A stretch of DNA of 64,000 nt from Utricularia gibba (Eukaryota; Streptophyta; Magnoliopsida; Lamiales; Lentibulariaceae): assembly GCA_002189035.1 (NCBI GenBank), contig NEEC01000019.1, positions 310,001 to 374,000 on the forward strand. Reading direction: 5' to 3'. Made by a program: the position numbers and the translations under genes. Shown here in pieces: positions 1 through 12,089 of the stretch. Numbering within the stretch: position 1 is the first letter of the stretch; the number at the start of each line of letters is the position of its first letter. The notes under the pieces are model-generated. The model saw only the letters and a list, made by a program, of their open reading frames with translations. It was not told the DNA's origin and did no database searches.

Positions 1-3000
1 TCCTTCGATAGTTTAATGCCCACTTCCTCCATGAAGACCATAGTGGTCCTGCGACTGACTTCCAATTTCAAGCGTTCGAATATGAGCTTTTGAATCAGAC
101 CTATATAGTCATCAAGGTCTCTGGAGCCTATCTCAAAATTTTCGGAAGCAATGTTGACTCCCTCAGTTTCCCCGATTTGGAGCATAGATTTCCTAGAATC
201 TACAGTAGCATCAAAAAGTTCAGCCATGCTGTTACATCGGTCATACGTTGAATTTGCACCATCCAAATCTTCTCCACAAGTTGAATATCTTTTATCCCGA
301 GCATTGTTTTCCTCTGACTGTTCTAAGAGCTTCCACTTACCTTCCTCAGGGAAGTAATGTAGATACAAAGCTGGAAGCATGTTAACAGCTAGAGGCATTG
401 AGTTTCTTGACTTCAAGTAAAGATATGCATTCAGGTAGTCCTTGTAAGTCTTTTCATGCAGTTGGGTAGCTAAATAATTTAAATCTTCTTTAGAGCCACT
501 ATCAACAGAAGTTGAAGTCAAAGTATTCGTGAAACAATTGCAGGTGCTTTCCTCAAATTGTGAAGAATGCTGATTTTCATAACTGCGATGAGAGCTTTCT
601 CCATCATCAGTAACATTTAAATCTAAATTACCAGATTGTGCCCCCATCTTTACCTGGAGACCTTCAGCCTTTTTAGAAGAACAGTCACTTTTTGAGATGG
701 CATTATCAGACAAGGAGACTGAGCTTGATTCCATTACCTCCACTGTTCTTTCAATTTCACTTGTCACATTTTCCTTTCTCACTTTATTTTCCTTGTCCTT
801 CTTTACCTCCAACTTGTCAATCATGTTTTCAATTACATGGAAGACGCTGTTAACAGCGACTTGGGTGGAATCATCAAGTCCTGTCAATGCATCTAATGCC
901 TGAGAGACACTGAAGCGTTGTGAATCTCCAGAAGATGTTAAAACACCTTCATTCCTCAGGTTTTTTCCTGCATCACTGTCAACTACAGCCTCAGAAGGTG
1001 TTGGATGGACTTCATATAAATTACCTTGATCAGTAACAGAACCATCGGCTTCACCTGAGCCTTCACGCATGTTGGAGAACCCCTGGTTGGAATCTATTAC
1101 CCCTGAAACTTCAGCATTAGAAGCTTGGGGAGGGATACTTCCAGGTGGTTCTTCAAGTCCATCACGTTGTTGCACTTCATTTCGATTCATGTTTTCAAAA
1201 CTAGAAACACCATTTATGTCATCAGCTGTGGATTTCCCGGTAGCATCCATGGAATCCGGAAGAATTTCGAGTTGTTTTTTCACATAGTCCATGCCATTGT
1301 CACTCTTGTGGTCATCTGTGCTGCCGGTTACCCTTCTCTGTTTAAGTTTTTGAAGTACCTCAAAATTCAGGCCTAACGACAAATCAGGAATGTCACCGAG
1401 ACCCTTTTTCGAGTTAAGAATATCAGAGACGGCAGACGTGAGTTTTCCACGCACCTCCTCTGGCACAGCATCATGCAAAGCTTGGAGAAGCGTCTCACCT
1501 TGGCCAACAGCATTAAGCACCTGCCATACACAGTGATCTGTTTAGGCTTTTCAACATCAAATTTGGCACCTCAAGGCAACACAAGGATCTTTTGTAAGCA
1601 TGAAGACGTGGATGAGACAGTGCAGAAATTTTAACCTCTACAGGGAGCCATACAAAAAAAATATAATATTTAAAGACACTAATTGACACACATACCTTCT
1701 TCTTCTGTTCGTCTGATAGAGTGTCAGGTAAGGTCACATCAAGCATATTAAGGGCCACATGCGCAGCCTGTACTACAGGATCAATAGAATTAGATTGGTC
1801 GCCACCATTGGTTGACTCTTCCTCCAATGCTGTACTCGACGTAAATGATTCACGTGTGGTTTTTTTGTATCTGGACTGGACTTTCATGGTCAGATCATCA
1901 GCTGGAAGCATGCCCATCGGAGGAATTGCAGAAATACTATCATTAGGTCTCCGTTGCTTTTCAGCTCTTCCCCTCTTGCTAGGAGCTCCGTTTTCAGAAA
2001 CTGATAATCTCCTTGAAGGACTTATGGTGAGCAGAGAATCTTCCAAAAGAGGGTGGCGACCTTTGAGAAGTCCAAGCTCCACAGCCCCGAGCCACTACAC
2101 AAAATGCATTCTTGGGCATCACTTCGTTAAGCAAAATCACACATCAACAGCAGCTTGTTTACCTCCAGGGCTAAGTGTTGGCACCAAAAGAACGGGAGCT
2201 GAACATCAGGAACCTCTCTGGATGGTGGAAACATACATAGAAGTAAACTTGTATAGGGATTCTCTGCTATCATGTCCTTTGGAACAGAGATCATTGGAGA
2301 TTTTCCAGCACCATTCTGAATGAGCATGCGGAAAATACATCTGTCAAAATTTGAACAGATGGGTAGCCATCTGAACTTTCCATATGCATCAACAGCAGGC
2401 CGTAATAAAAACAAACCATAAGACAAAATTAACTGAAACGAACCTGAATAAAAAGAACAGGAACTTTCACTTTCCAAATCACATCCCGTGTGCTACACAT
2501 AGCATAAAAATCCTCAACTGAATCTACTCCATTTGAAACAACTGAAATTGCTTGGTCAAAATCTTGAATTGAGGATGCTGAAAGAGCCCTTTCAATATTG
2601 AAACCTTTACCCCAACCCTGAAACAGTTCCTGAAGAAAAAGAGAAAAAAATTGACATGAACAAAAACACTTCAAACGAAATCCACAAACTAAAGTTATTT
2701 CTTTCTTAGAATTGAACATAAATGTGGTCGCATCATTCCTATTTGGTCAATTTCGTATCAATAGGGAATATGCATGATGTAACATGAACTTGGACCTCAC
2801 TGATGTACCTTTGAGAGAGATCATGCACAACTGTATACCAGCGATAACTCAGTATGCATATCCATAAAACAAAATATTCACGGAAAGTATACACGCTGCT
2901 AGCCTACGTGCAATCGTGACTCCAAATGAGAAGCTAATAAGGTCTCTGTAAATAAAAAAGGCACCAAAAACGTAGTTAAATCCCAAAAAAGCGCAGATTC

Positions 3001-4285
3001 AAGAACCTTGTTACTCTGAAGTATCCTTATCAAGCCATCTCTTAGCCTCTGGTAATAATCATTCCGATTAACGGATCTAGCTGCTTCCTTTAAGTCAAAG
3101 GGGTTGTCTATGCATGAAGCAGCCGTAAGAGGTGTTTTTTCACCATAGTCCGCCAGGTGCTTTGTCAGCATATTGGCACCATACCCCCAGCCAACTCCCA
3201 AAAATGTCGACAATGGCCTTTTCTTGTTTACAAACTCCACAGCAGTTAGCACATCATCACTATCAGCAGCTGAAAATAGCCTACATAAATGAAGGCACTA
3301 AATACACACAACATTTAAAACAACCAGGATAAATCAGGACAGAAAAATTGTGACTTCATTTCCCAAAATTGATATATATCATATAATTTAGTGAGCACGT
3401 AGGTTTTCCTGATCATTCAACTTGTCCAAAATCAACTCCCTCATGAGAACCATAGTCAGGACAATTCCCTGATTTCAATGGGCAACTTCAAAAGATCAAA
3501 CGAGCTGCGAAACAAGATTCAATCAAATACGAAAATCTCTAACCTTGCAGTGGTCAATGGTGAGTCTGCACATCCTCTTGGATTCATGACAACTGGAAAA
3601 GTTCCTCTTTTTAAACACTCGGACACAAACAGCTTGATCTCTTTCTCCTTACTACCTTCAGCAGTTCCAGGAACAATGAACACGGTAGTATCCAACCCAG
3701 TTTCATCCTCCATGTCCAAATTCGCCGGCCAATCCAATGACAAGACTCCCCATCGCTCGCCACCACACAGATCCTCTGATACTCAACATCCTCATGAATA
3801 TCACTATCGCCTTTCAGCACCCCAATCATTCTGCCCGAGTTTATTTTCACATAATGGCCATTCTCTTCGATAATCTTGGAATTCTCATCTCCGGGGAAAC
3901 AAATAGAAGGGCAACGCAACGTTGCGAATCGATTAAACGGGGTGGGACTGGTGAAAAGGATCCATTCCCCGAGATCGCTGCTGAAACTCGCGATACCCGT
4001 GGGATTCAGAAGCAATTTAGATGAATTAGAATAGAAAAAGAGCGCAAGACCCGATACTAGACCCAACGCCGGAGCTACATAATCGAAAGAGTTTGCCGAT
4101 GAAATTTGCGAAAGCAAACTATGAAAGAGGTCCTCAAATGGCGACGGAGTGGGGTTCAAGAGGCAACGCACATTATTAGTCTTGATACGGCGACTTTTCC
4201 AGGCGCGGCGGTACGTATGAGGAAGGATGAATTGCGGTCGACAAGTCGGAGGAGGGGGCAAAGCCAATCCGAGAAAAATGCTCAT
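1..4285 (-). CDS. EMB8-like alpha/beta-hydrolase, large form (3' end outside window)
   Basis: Spliced gene read leftward. Exons inferred from reading frame and GT-AG borders: 4285-3544, 3280-3007, 2629-2444, 2315-2163, 2094-1696, and 1520 to beyond 1. The first residues (basic, Ser/Pro rich) look like a chloroplast transit peptide, followed by a hydrophobic segment near residue 70. The hydrolase core is recognisable from DWPAN, MNPRGCADSP, GWGYGANML, DNPFDL and ENPYTSLLL, the order expected for embryogenesis-associated EMB8-like proteins. At the position of the nucleophile elbow (GxSxG) the sequence reads GWGYG, with no serine. Exon 6 encodes about 500 mostly polar, acidic residues with no domain I recognise. 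The frame breaks in a four-base C run (plus strand) at 3748-3751. One extra base there restores both the frame and the exon 1/exon 2 phase. Membership of the EMB8-like family is firm; substrate and reaction are unknown. Confidence 0.88.
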
Positions 4286-4780
4286 TTTCGACGTCGCGGT
4301 TGGCCGGAATCTGTCGGCGACGGCAGCGGAAGTGCATTATGTCGGAGACGGCGGAAGAAAGAGTCGTCCATATGTACGGTGAAGATCGTCGTAGAGGAGA
4401 AACGCATCAGGAAGTAGACGAGTGGCGCGCGTTTAACCGTTGAGAGCAAATTTTTCAATTAGCGGGACCTACCCTGGTTCCTAGGCCCTTTATTTTTACC
4501 CCACCCAATTTATTTTTCGGCCCTTTGAGCCATGAAATAACAGTAATGGGCCTCGTAAGCCCATCAACTTCCAGGAAGCAGACTTATATCTAGGCATGAC
4601 GTGTTGGTCCCGGTTCGGGTTTCATTTGGACCATAATTTTCAAATTTTTTAAATCTTTTTCTTATAATTCACGGCTGGATAGATATCCTAAGGCTTAAAA
4701 TAATGTGACGGTGGAGTTTTTGCTTTTCAAATATTGTAATGATATACTTAGGGAGAACATGGAATATTGAATCTCCTAAA
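4286..4780. other. upstream region of the EMB8-like gene, no gene seen
   Basis: Presumed promoter and 5' leader of the leftward EMB8-like gene. GC content is moderate to about 4450 and then falls. An open frame on the plus strand (4106-4417) overlaps exon 1 antisense and is taken as a shadow. Confidence 0.5.
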
Positions 4781-4979
4781 GGTTGTGTTTGATAGCCGGC
4801 TAAAATTATACAAGTATATATTTTTCTGATATAAATTTATCTATAATATTAAGATAAAATTAAGTAGTGATGGTGATAAAGACAAATGCATAATTATAGT
4901 AAAAAAAGATATATTGGAAAGAACTTATATTGATTACTAAACACAAATTCTATATCTATATCAATTACCAAACACAACC
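4781..4979. mobile_element. MITE, Tourist-like (199 bp)
   Basis: The ends are inverted repeats. The left end reads GGTTGTGTTTGATA and the reverse complement of the right end reads GGTTGTGTTTGGTA. Both sides are flanked by TAAA, which contains the TAA expected as a target duplication of PIF/Harbinger-related MITEs. The interior is AT-rich and non-coding. A hAT-type origin cannot be excluded because GTGTTTGGTA-like ends occur in both groups. Confidence 0.72.
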
Positions 4980-6089
4980 TAAAAAGTTATATTAATATTC
5001 TTTATATAATTCTCAATTTTTAAAAACGTGTTAAATTAATAATAATAATCATTATCAAATTCTATAATTTTATAGAATGTATAGATATTTCAATTTAAAA
5101 TCACATCCAGATAATATAAAGAAAAAAGGGTAAATACCACTCAAGAAATATTTTAATAATTTATTTACAGTATTTAAAATTTTGATGAAATTTTGGATTT
5201 TGAATTTTTTGTAAACTAAAATATTCCTAAAATCTATACATTTTCCTCAATATTTATCCATCATTCCACTTTTTTCTTTTTTTTTGAATATTTATAATCC
5301 TTAACTAAGCATTTCTTCGTCATAATTAATCTTGTCAACAATACTCATTTCTCTTTCTCTTTTTTCTAGAAGATGATTTTTTCAAGAAAATTGGTGATAT
5401 ATTATTTTGAAAAAAATAGTTTTAAAATATTATATTTTTAATTCATTTTGTGAAATACTTCATATCACATTATTAGAAGAAAGTCGTTTGAATATTATAT
5501 GTTATTTGAATTGAATAAAAACGTAATATAAGTTTACAATTGAAAAATAAGAGTTACTCGATCAAAATGGAAAAACTAAAAATGAAATCCAAAAAATTCT
5601 TTTTTCATTTGAACTTTGTGTATCATTAATTCTACTGTTATATTAAGTTACTTATAATGTATCTCCTATTCTGACACTATAGCAATCATGTTTTCTTTTA
5701 TCAATCGTAATTGCGTGCCACATACTAAGATTTATCATTAGATATCTGTGTTCTTCCGAAAATCAAGTAGAATGCCATTTTGATAAGATCTCAATTATTC
5801 TTTTGTGGTGCCTCCTTTCTCCACTTTTCTCCATGAATTCACCTTTAACAATATTGAAACATAATTAAACTAAAAATATTAGATAAAATCTAATTAAGAC
5901 AATTATCTTCATCTAAATAAAACTAAAATGTATATTTTAAATAAATAACTTTAATTATATTTAGAAAATGACTTAAAAGATGATATCAAAATTACACATA
6001 ACAATACTTTTGTTTCATGTTATTTCAAGCATCTTTTTATCCTATTAAGCATCTAAATTCATACAGTTAGAATTATCATTTGTGTAACA
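4980..6089. other. AT-rich intergenic DNA, nothing identified
   Basis: Strongly AT-rich sequence with many stops on both strands. I see no gene, RNA gene or clear repeat boundary in it. Confidence 0.6.
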
Positions 6090-6450
6090 GCCAACTATCC
6101 TCAATATCTTCATCACAATCTTCTGCCCAAAATATGTCCGACTTGCTCCTCAAAAAACAGATTCGTATTTTAAAAGTAAAGCTTCTTGTATGCAAGAAAA
6201 CGTGGAACTCATGGACCTTTTAGCATAGTACCATGAATGGTTTATGCTTAATGGTCATGTGTTATAATCCTGTTAGAAGAGATTTCACATTATAAACGTT
6301 TTCAGGCATAACTTACCTTTTAAAAAACATGTGCAACTTGTGTTTTGACATGATACATATTCATAACTTTTTGAGATAAGTTGATGCAACATTTGATAGT
6401 ACAAGGCTTGATGAATACCAAAAAAACTCCTCTTCCCACTACTCAAGATT
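6090..6450 (+). mobile_element. PIF/Harbinger remnant
   Basis: Two stretches resemble the Harbinger transposase ORF at 44252-45509. Around 6104-6160 the DNA matches the start of that ORF (cttcatcacaatctt, aaaatatgtc). Around 6371-6440 it matches the 3' part that encodes DGARLNEYKRKPPLP, with frameshifts and stops. A middle match (tgcttaatgg.catg) lies near 6244. The catalytic core between these is absent, so this is a deleted, dead copy. Confidence 0.55.
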
Positions 6451-9128
6451 GTGTCAAGGAAGGACTAAGTTACGATACATACAATTTGTCGGGTAATCGT
6501 TCAGTAAGGCGTTGGTAAAACTATTATCCAAGCTCTCATTGCATTTTTAACATTTGATTTAAATAGTTTACTGTATCTTTCCCTAATTGAAAGCATAGCT
6601 AAACTTTAAATACTCTACTTTGATTACAAAGATGCAACATAATTTTATTATAATACCAAAAATAAAATAGTAATTTATAGTATATAGTATTCTGCATTCT
6701 ACTTAAAAAACAACTCCTCCTATTTAGTTTTACTAATTCTCTTTTTGAGTAGACTTTATTATGAAAGAAGGTATGTAAAAAAAAAGCTTTAAATGTTGTC
6801 ATTCTAAATCTAACAGCAACAGAAATGCAGGTAATAATTTCAAACTTCATTGGATTGAATGACCCAAACCCAATGGTCGAAGAAGAAAGAACAGGCAAAT
6901 GCAAATGTAGGGATCAAAGCGAGACACGGAGCGAGTGGTGGCAACTTCGTGAAGACTAAGGAAGGCTCCATCGCTGTCGTACTCGCACCAGACACACATA
7001 TCGTGAAAGTAGAAGAGAAGGGAGGTGACGTTTAGTCAGTGGATTTGTATGGAGGGATGGAATCTGGAACATGGAAGCCGCTGTGCGCCATGACGCAGGT
7101 CCCTTTCGGACCGGTGACTTCCAAACCAGTTTCAGACAAACCTCTCCCCTTCCGACCAATTCAATTAATCCTTTTTTCTTCTGTGTTTGAATGGTGGGCG
7201 TTCCAGGCTCCAACGCCTGCTGCTCTTATCCTCTCTCTCCCGCTCATGCCAGCTCAAGAACACGTATCGCCTCTTTTTTATTAAAGGGAGAGGATAAAAA
7301 TATGTGATCCGGAATTCATAGTATCCATCCACAGATGATGGACGGGTGGACTGGACACACACTCCACAGCATCTCACTTTTGGACCACAACACAAGCACA
7401 GGTTCCGGCGGACCAAGATGACCCTCCGCCGATGTCTTCATACTCCGATGTAAAATTAGGTACCCAGGTTTCAGAATGAAATCTAAATTTACAGAACTAG
7501 TTGATCATACGACAAAAAAAAAAAAAATGCCAAATCAAGTAGTATTGTTATAACGATACATATTCCCATTCCACGATATTGTAAATTTCAAATATCCAAT
7601 TTATACAACTTTATGTTTTTTACTTTCAAGTAAAAATCTCATTTAAGATTAAAAAGATTATTCTATTTAAACATCCTGCGCCCATGCATAATCAATATAG
7701 TATATTGTTATTAGATCCCTAATCTTACAATTACCATGTGCTTGATAGACAAGAATTGTATGAATTTAAATGAAATATATTATTTAATACACACATGGAG
7801 ATTTAGAGGATATTAATTATTATAAATTTTAATTATCTAATTGAAAATGATAGTATCAAATTTATAATTAAAATCCGGGTTTTGCATATGATGAAGGTGG
7901 AGGCAATTATGAGTGTGGGTGCCTCTCACTCCACCTACAGGCCTAAATATATGACATTACCAGCCTCTGGCGCAACCCTCCAGTCCACAGCACATAAAGC
8001 AAGCAGATTGTCCCAAATTATGACGCAGCGTTGTTCTTCATTTTCTTGCTGCAGACAACAAATCTTGTTGCGGATTTGATCAACAACAAGGGGTAAGATT
8101 CCCGCTTCACAACACACAATATTGTCCCAATATATTTTTCTTTTCCTGAATAAAAAATCGGTGGTTACAGAGATATTCCCAATTAGTGAGAAGTCCCCAC
8201 AGAGGCGCACATGTTGGTCGCTATCCTTGCCAGTTAGCATGCATGCAGATTATGTAGCACAAAATATTATTATTTTTTATAATAATAATGATAATAATAA
8301 AAATGCGTGTTCGTAAAAACACGTACAAGATTACAACACAATATATATAAAACCCATTTAAACGGGATGGGTCATGTGGACACGTAAAATCGAAAGGGTT
8401 TATGAGGTGTGTCGCTTCTCGCGACACTTTCAATATGCGTTGGAAATTAGGACGCTTTTTTTTTTTTAAAAAAAAGGTAATTAAATTCAATGATTGGATT
8501 ATTGCTTTAGATTCCAGCACTTTTAGGTTTTGATTTTGTTCTTATTCGTGATGTCTAATGTATTTACATCACGTTACTTGAAATCGCACATGAAAACGGA
8601 CCTTTATATGATGCAATAATTTCGGGTATAATAAATTCGACTTGATAACTAATTTTATTTAATAACTCGTTTTTTATTTTTATATAACAAATTGTTTGAT
8701 GGAATTCAAAAAAATATGAATTCAATTTAATCTCAAATTGAATCCACTATTTAAAAAAAATTATCACGATTGTTACATGGAATTTGTTTTACAATGAATT
8801 ATTACAAACAAGATCTTGGATCAAAATATGTCTTATTTGAGACATATCTCCAAATAAATCAAGATTTGAAGTTGATGTCAGAGCTGATTGCCGATTCTTG
8901 TACCACAATGAAACAAGCCATCATCATTACATTTCAATACAATCAACTTAACTCCTAATTTTCTTCATTTATTAATATCAAAGAACGCCAACGTGACCAA
9001 TTATTAACGCTGATTGGACCGGAAACCATAACGGCGCCGTTTCGATGCGAAGGATGAACCCGCGGTGGTCCAGCTGCGTATGATACTTTTGTAATATTGC
9101 GCTAGTCGCTTGTATCACCACTCCGATG
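6451..9128. other. intergenic DNA, no gene identified
   Basis: Mostly AT-rich. A block of higher GC at about 6880-7440 has short open frames on both strands (for example 7165-7416 and 6956-7213 minus, 7039-7284 plus). I recognise none of them, and they could be part of an untranslated leader or an old gene fragment. A bulged hairpin (aggtggag/ctccacct) sits at about 7893-7940, an AAT-type microsatellite at about 8262-8304, and a T-run followed by an A-run at about 8457-8475. Confidence 0.5.
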
Positions 9129-9140
9129 TGTCGGTGTCTC
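9129..9140 (+). promoter_or_regulatory. tandem auxin-response elements TGTCGG-TGTCTC
   Basis: Two abutting hexamers, TGTCGG (9129-9134) and TGTCTC (9135-9140), lie in direct orientation 137-149 bases upstream of the SAUR start codon. TGTCTC is the classic AuxRE and TGTCGG is the high-affinity ARF-binding variant. Both are bound by ARF transcription factors in other plants. Their place in front of an auxin-responsive gene family makes a real site plausible. Confidence 0.6.
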
Positions 9141-9226
9141 CTTCCGGCCCGAAAATAATTATTAATTACTCAGGTAAAAAAAAAAATATATTAATAAAAA
9201 AATGTGCGAATTAATTTGGAGTTGTT

Positions 9227-9234
9227 TATATAAA
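9227..9234 (+). promoter_or_regulatory. TATA box of the SAUR gene
   Basis: TATATAAA lies 44 bases upstream of the ATG at 9278. Transcription would start about 30 bases further on, giving a very short leader. Confidence 0.6.
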
Positions 9235-9277
9235 CTTTGCACATCATTTCTCACGCCCTATCAATCAAGCCAAGCCA

Positions 9278-9624
9278 ATGGCCAAAGGAGGCAAGCTCGG
9301 GAAGCTCAAGTCCGTCCTCAAGAAAATGCAGTCCCTGAAACTCGGCCGCGCGGGGGTGGCGGCGGCGCCTCCACGGTGGTATCCGAATCGACAGCCAAGG
9401 ACCTCCACATCGTCTACGTCGGCAAGTCGCGGCGGCGGTATCTCATTTCCTCCGACGTGTTGGAAAATCCGCTCTTCCGGGAGGTCGTCCACCGGCACCA
9501 CGATGACGCGTCGATAACCGTCGCCTGCGAGGTGGTGCTGTTCGAGCACCTCCTCTGGATGCTCGAAAACTCCGATCTCCAGCCGGAATCGCTCGACGAG
9601 CTCGCTCAATTCTACGCCTGCTGA
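9278..9624 (+). CDS. SAUR-like small auxin-up RNA protein (frameshifted in this sequence)
   Basis: Single-exon gene of about 115 codons. The N-terminal part (MAKGGKLGKLKSVLKK, SLKLGR) is in the frame of the ATG at 9278. The SAUR core (DLHIVYVGKSRRRYLIS, VLENPLFREVV, CEVVLFEHLLWMLEN, ESLDELAQFYAC) is in another frame that ends at TGA 9622-9624. The switch falls at the G5 run 9352-9356, where one missing G would explain it. SAUR proteins inhibit PP2C.D phosphatases and thereby promote acid growth. The LDELAQFYAC ending and the MAKGGKL start resemble the SAUR76-79-type subgroup. No introns are expected or seen. Either the assembly has an indel or this is a recent pseudogene; the intact core on both sides favours an assembly indel. 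Confidence 0.85.
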
Positions 9625-11836
9625 CGACGGCCATCCCAAGTCGTATAGTTTTTCTGTACGTATCAATAATGTGGTGATTGGCTGGTGTAGAAGGGAACGA
9701 GATGACGGGGGACGGTGCCTTAATTTACTCATTTCGCACAGCTAATCTTACATTAGGCCTTAATCAAATATGGGTTCATTCGTCCGATCAAACTTCACAG
9801 TCCAGTGCCCCAACTTCTTTCAGTTATAAATTCATCGGACGCGGTAACTTGGGTGTAGTGCACACAATTACAGCACCCACAATCGCAATCAAAACTGTAA
9901 AAAAAAAAAAAAAAAACTCGGTTAAGAAATGCTTCAAAACCCTCTCAAGAGCAAGCTGTCATGGTTACAGGTACAAGGTCATTACTTCCTTTTTTTAACT
10001 CTTTTCTTTGGAAGGTGTCAAGCTGCCAGGAAACTTCTAGCTGTACTATTAAATGTTGCAACATCTCATATCTCCTTTACAAAAATTACCCGTACCACTA
10101 AGAGTATTCTCTGTTACTCTTGCAACTATGCATCCAGGGGTTACTTTTTTTTTACTCGTTGAGGGGTTTGTTGGACTTGGTGAGGGAAGCGCATAACTAG
10201 GTGGGATGTCTGAGGTAGAGATGAGGGTGTAAAGGAGAAGAGGGGCAGGCTCATGTGTGGTGTGGGGCATGTCGAGGTCTTTTGAGTTGTGTCCTCAAAT
10301 CAGGCTCACAAATCTCTTCTCTTCTGCTGTTCAATCAAAATAGCGTGGAGGCCCCCTCCCTCACCCACCACCTTAACCCACTCTAGAGTCACATCAGATC
10401 ATGGGACATTGTCTCCAAATCTTATATTCTACCCAGAGCATACACCTTTCAACCCATCATCTACAACCACCTCATAAGCCTGCGCAAGACCTGCTTCTTT
10501 GTCACCTTGAGGTTCTCCCATTTTCACAGGATGATCACGTTCACTTATTCTGTGCTACGTTGCACTACACTGGGATTACGTGTAGACTTCAGGCTCGCTG
10601 TGGGCATATCATGTCCATTGCATCTGGAACCCAATCCAAGCCAAGAATTAATTCAATCCCATCACACTCCACCCTGGCCTGAACTTCTTCATCCCCTGTG
10701 ACCTGTCCATGTCCCCCACATTAATTGTTCCCTGCACCTCACAGGAATGGCATATTCCCTCTGCTCGGAAATGTTTTTCTTTTTTCAGGTTGAAAAACAC
10801 CATGAAAGAGCAATGTCGAAAGGAAGTAGGTACTGGATCAGAAACAAAGCAGCGGGGGATCAAAGCCCCAGGCTGAGAAGAAGTGGGTGCGAAGTAGTTG
10901 TTGGACCAAATGCGAGCACGACAGACAGGCAGGTGAATGACGACATGATTTCAGTAGCAAGTGGCCTTGTGAGTGCTTCCATGCCCTACTTCAGATCATT
11001 TCACGATGTCACATCAGTGTTTTTACAGGCATGCACGGGAACTGAAGGGAAGAAAAGGTATTAAAAGAAAAAATGTAGTCCCATTCCAAATCGAACACTA
11101 GGGTTTGGCGAAACTTGTGTGGACGGTATATAATATAAGGGATTATTTGGTGAGGTGATTTAATTAATAATATATTCGAATTATTTATTTTTAATAAATA
11201 AATCTATATTATATTTTATATAAAAAGTTTTAAATATATATATTTAAAATAATATTATATTCGACATATTCATCCAAAGTAGATAAAAAAAATTAAATTA
11301 AAATTTAAGAACTATTGAAAGAATTATACAAATAGATATAGTTCTTTAACATAAAGTCTGTCAAAATACTCCAAAAGATTTCTTTTTTTAAAAAAGAAAA
11401 AGAAAAAGAAAAAGAAAAAGAAGAATAGATTTAGATGTGTGGTAAGATGGGATGATGGATGGTATGTCTCGAGGAATCATTAGAAGGGAAGCGGGAGAGA
11501 GCGCTTTCAAAGAAGGATTGGGATCTGGTTTGTGCTGGTCAAGGATGATAATATTGGGTTGGGTGGCAAAGCATTGCTTCCTTAAACCAGGCCATTTAAT
11601 GAAACCAGGCAGGGCAGGGCAGCAGCACACCACACCTAATTAGTCTTCTAAAGGGCGTAAATATAAGCCATTGGGTGGTGTCGTGTGTTCGGACCACTTG
11701 GTCTATAATTGCGCAAGCCATTCGGTACACTGACTCCCGTCCCGAGTCTGGTCCCCGTAGCCGTCCCGTATATACCACCACACTGTCAGGAATTAGGATT
11801 AGCGCGTGAAAAAAACATGGGAATTCTGGGCATTAC
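9625..11836. other. 3' flank of SAUR and intergenic DNA, no gene identified
   Basis: Contains a long A-run at about 9899-9916 and several short open frames (9678-9998, 10401-10682, 10747-11064, all plus) without recognisable domains. The stretch 10280-10760 is rich in CCA/TCC and less AT-rich than its surroundings. From 11110 to 11390 the sequence is very AT-rich. Confidence 0.5.
11391..11425. repeat. microsatellite (AAAAAG)n
   Basis: About six head-to-tail copies of AAAAAG ending in AAGAAG. Confidence 0.9.
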
Positions 11837-12089
11837 TGTTGGTAAATAAGCTATTGCACCCTAATCCAAATGCTGCGAAGAATGATGAAAGACAAGAAGA
11901 TTATGTTCAGGATCTCTCCTACTTGTATTATTTGGGTATCTAGTAACAAACAATCTTTTCTTTAATGTCATACTTTTTTTGTAATTAAACTTTTTGGAAT
12001 ACAATCGTCAAGGACTTCTTGCCCCCAAAATCCCTCATTTCTTCTTACAATTTTTCATTCTTGTTACCACAGATTTACTGATTCAAACA
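11837..12089 (+). repeat. 5' LTR of copia A
   Basis: Begins TGTTGGTAAAT and ends AAACA. It aligns over its length with 32666-32945 (shared blocks: caggatctct, caaacaatcttttctttaat or its variant, atacaatcgtcaa, tttttcattcttgttacca). The primer site downstream is too eroded to call. Confidence 0.78.

Noticed and set aside
1513-2082. Single open frame of 189 codons on the minus strand
   Set aside because: Its first part is exon 5 of the EMB8-like gene, but the reading beyond 1696 runs into an intron; a good GT-AG pair (1695 and 1521) fits the family better.
1721-2323. Plus-strand open frame of 200 codons
   Set aside because: Antisense shadow of exons 4 and 5 of the EMB8-like gene.
6956-7416. 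Possible small gene in a GC-richer block
   Set aside because: Short frames on both strands compete, none with a recognisable product or splice pattern; left as unassigned.
10747-11064. Open frame of 105 codons with no known domain, downstream of SAUR
   Set aside because: No homology I recognise, no matching promoter or neighbouring exon, and similar chance frames lie nearby. Could be non-coding RNA, but nothing supports it.
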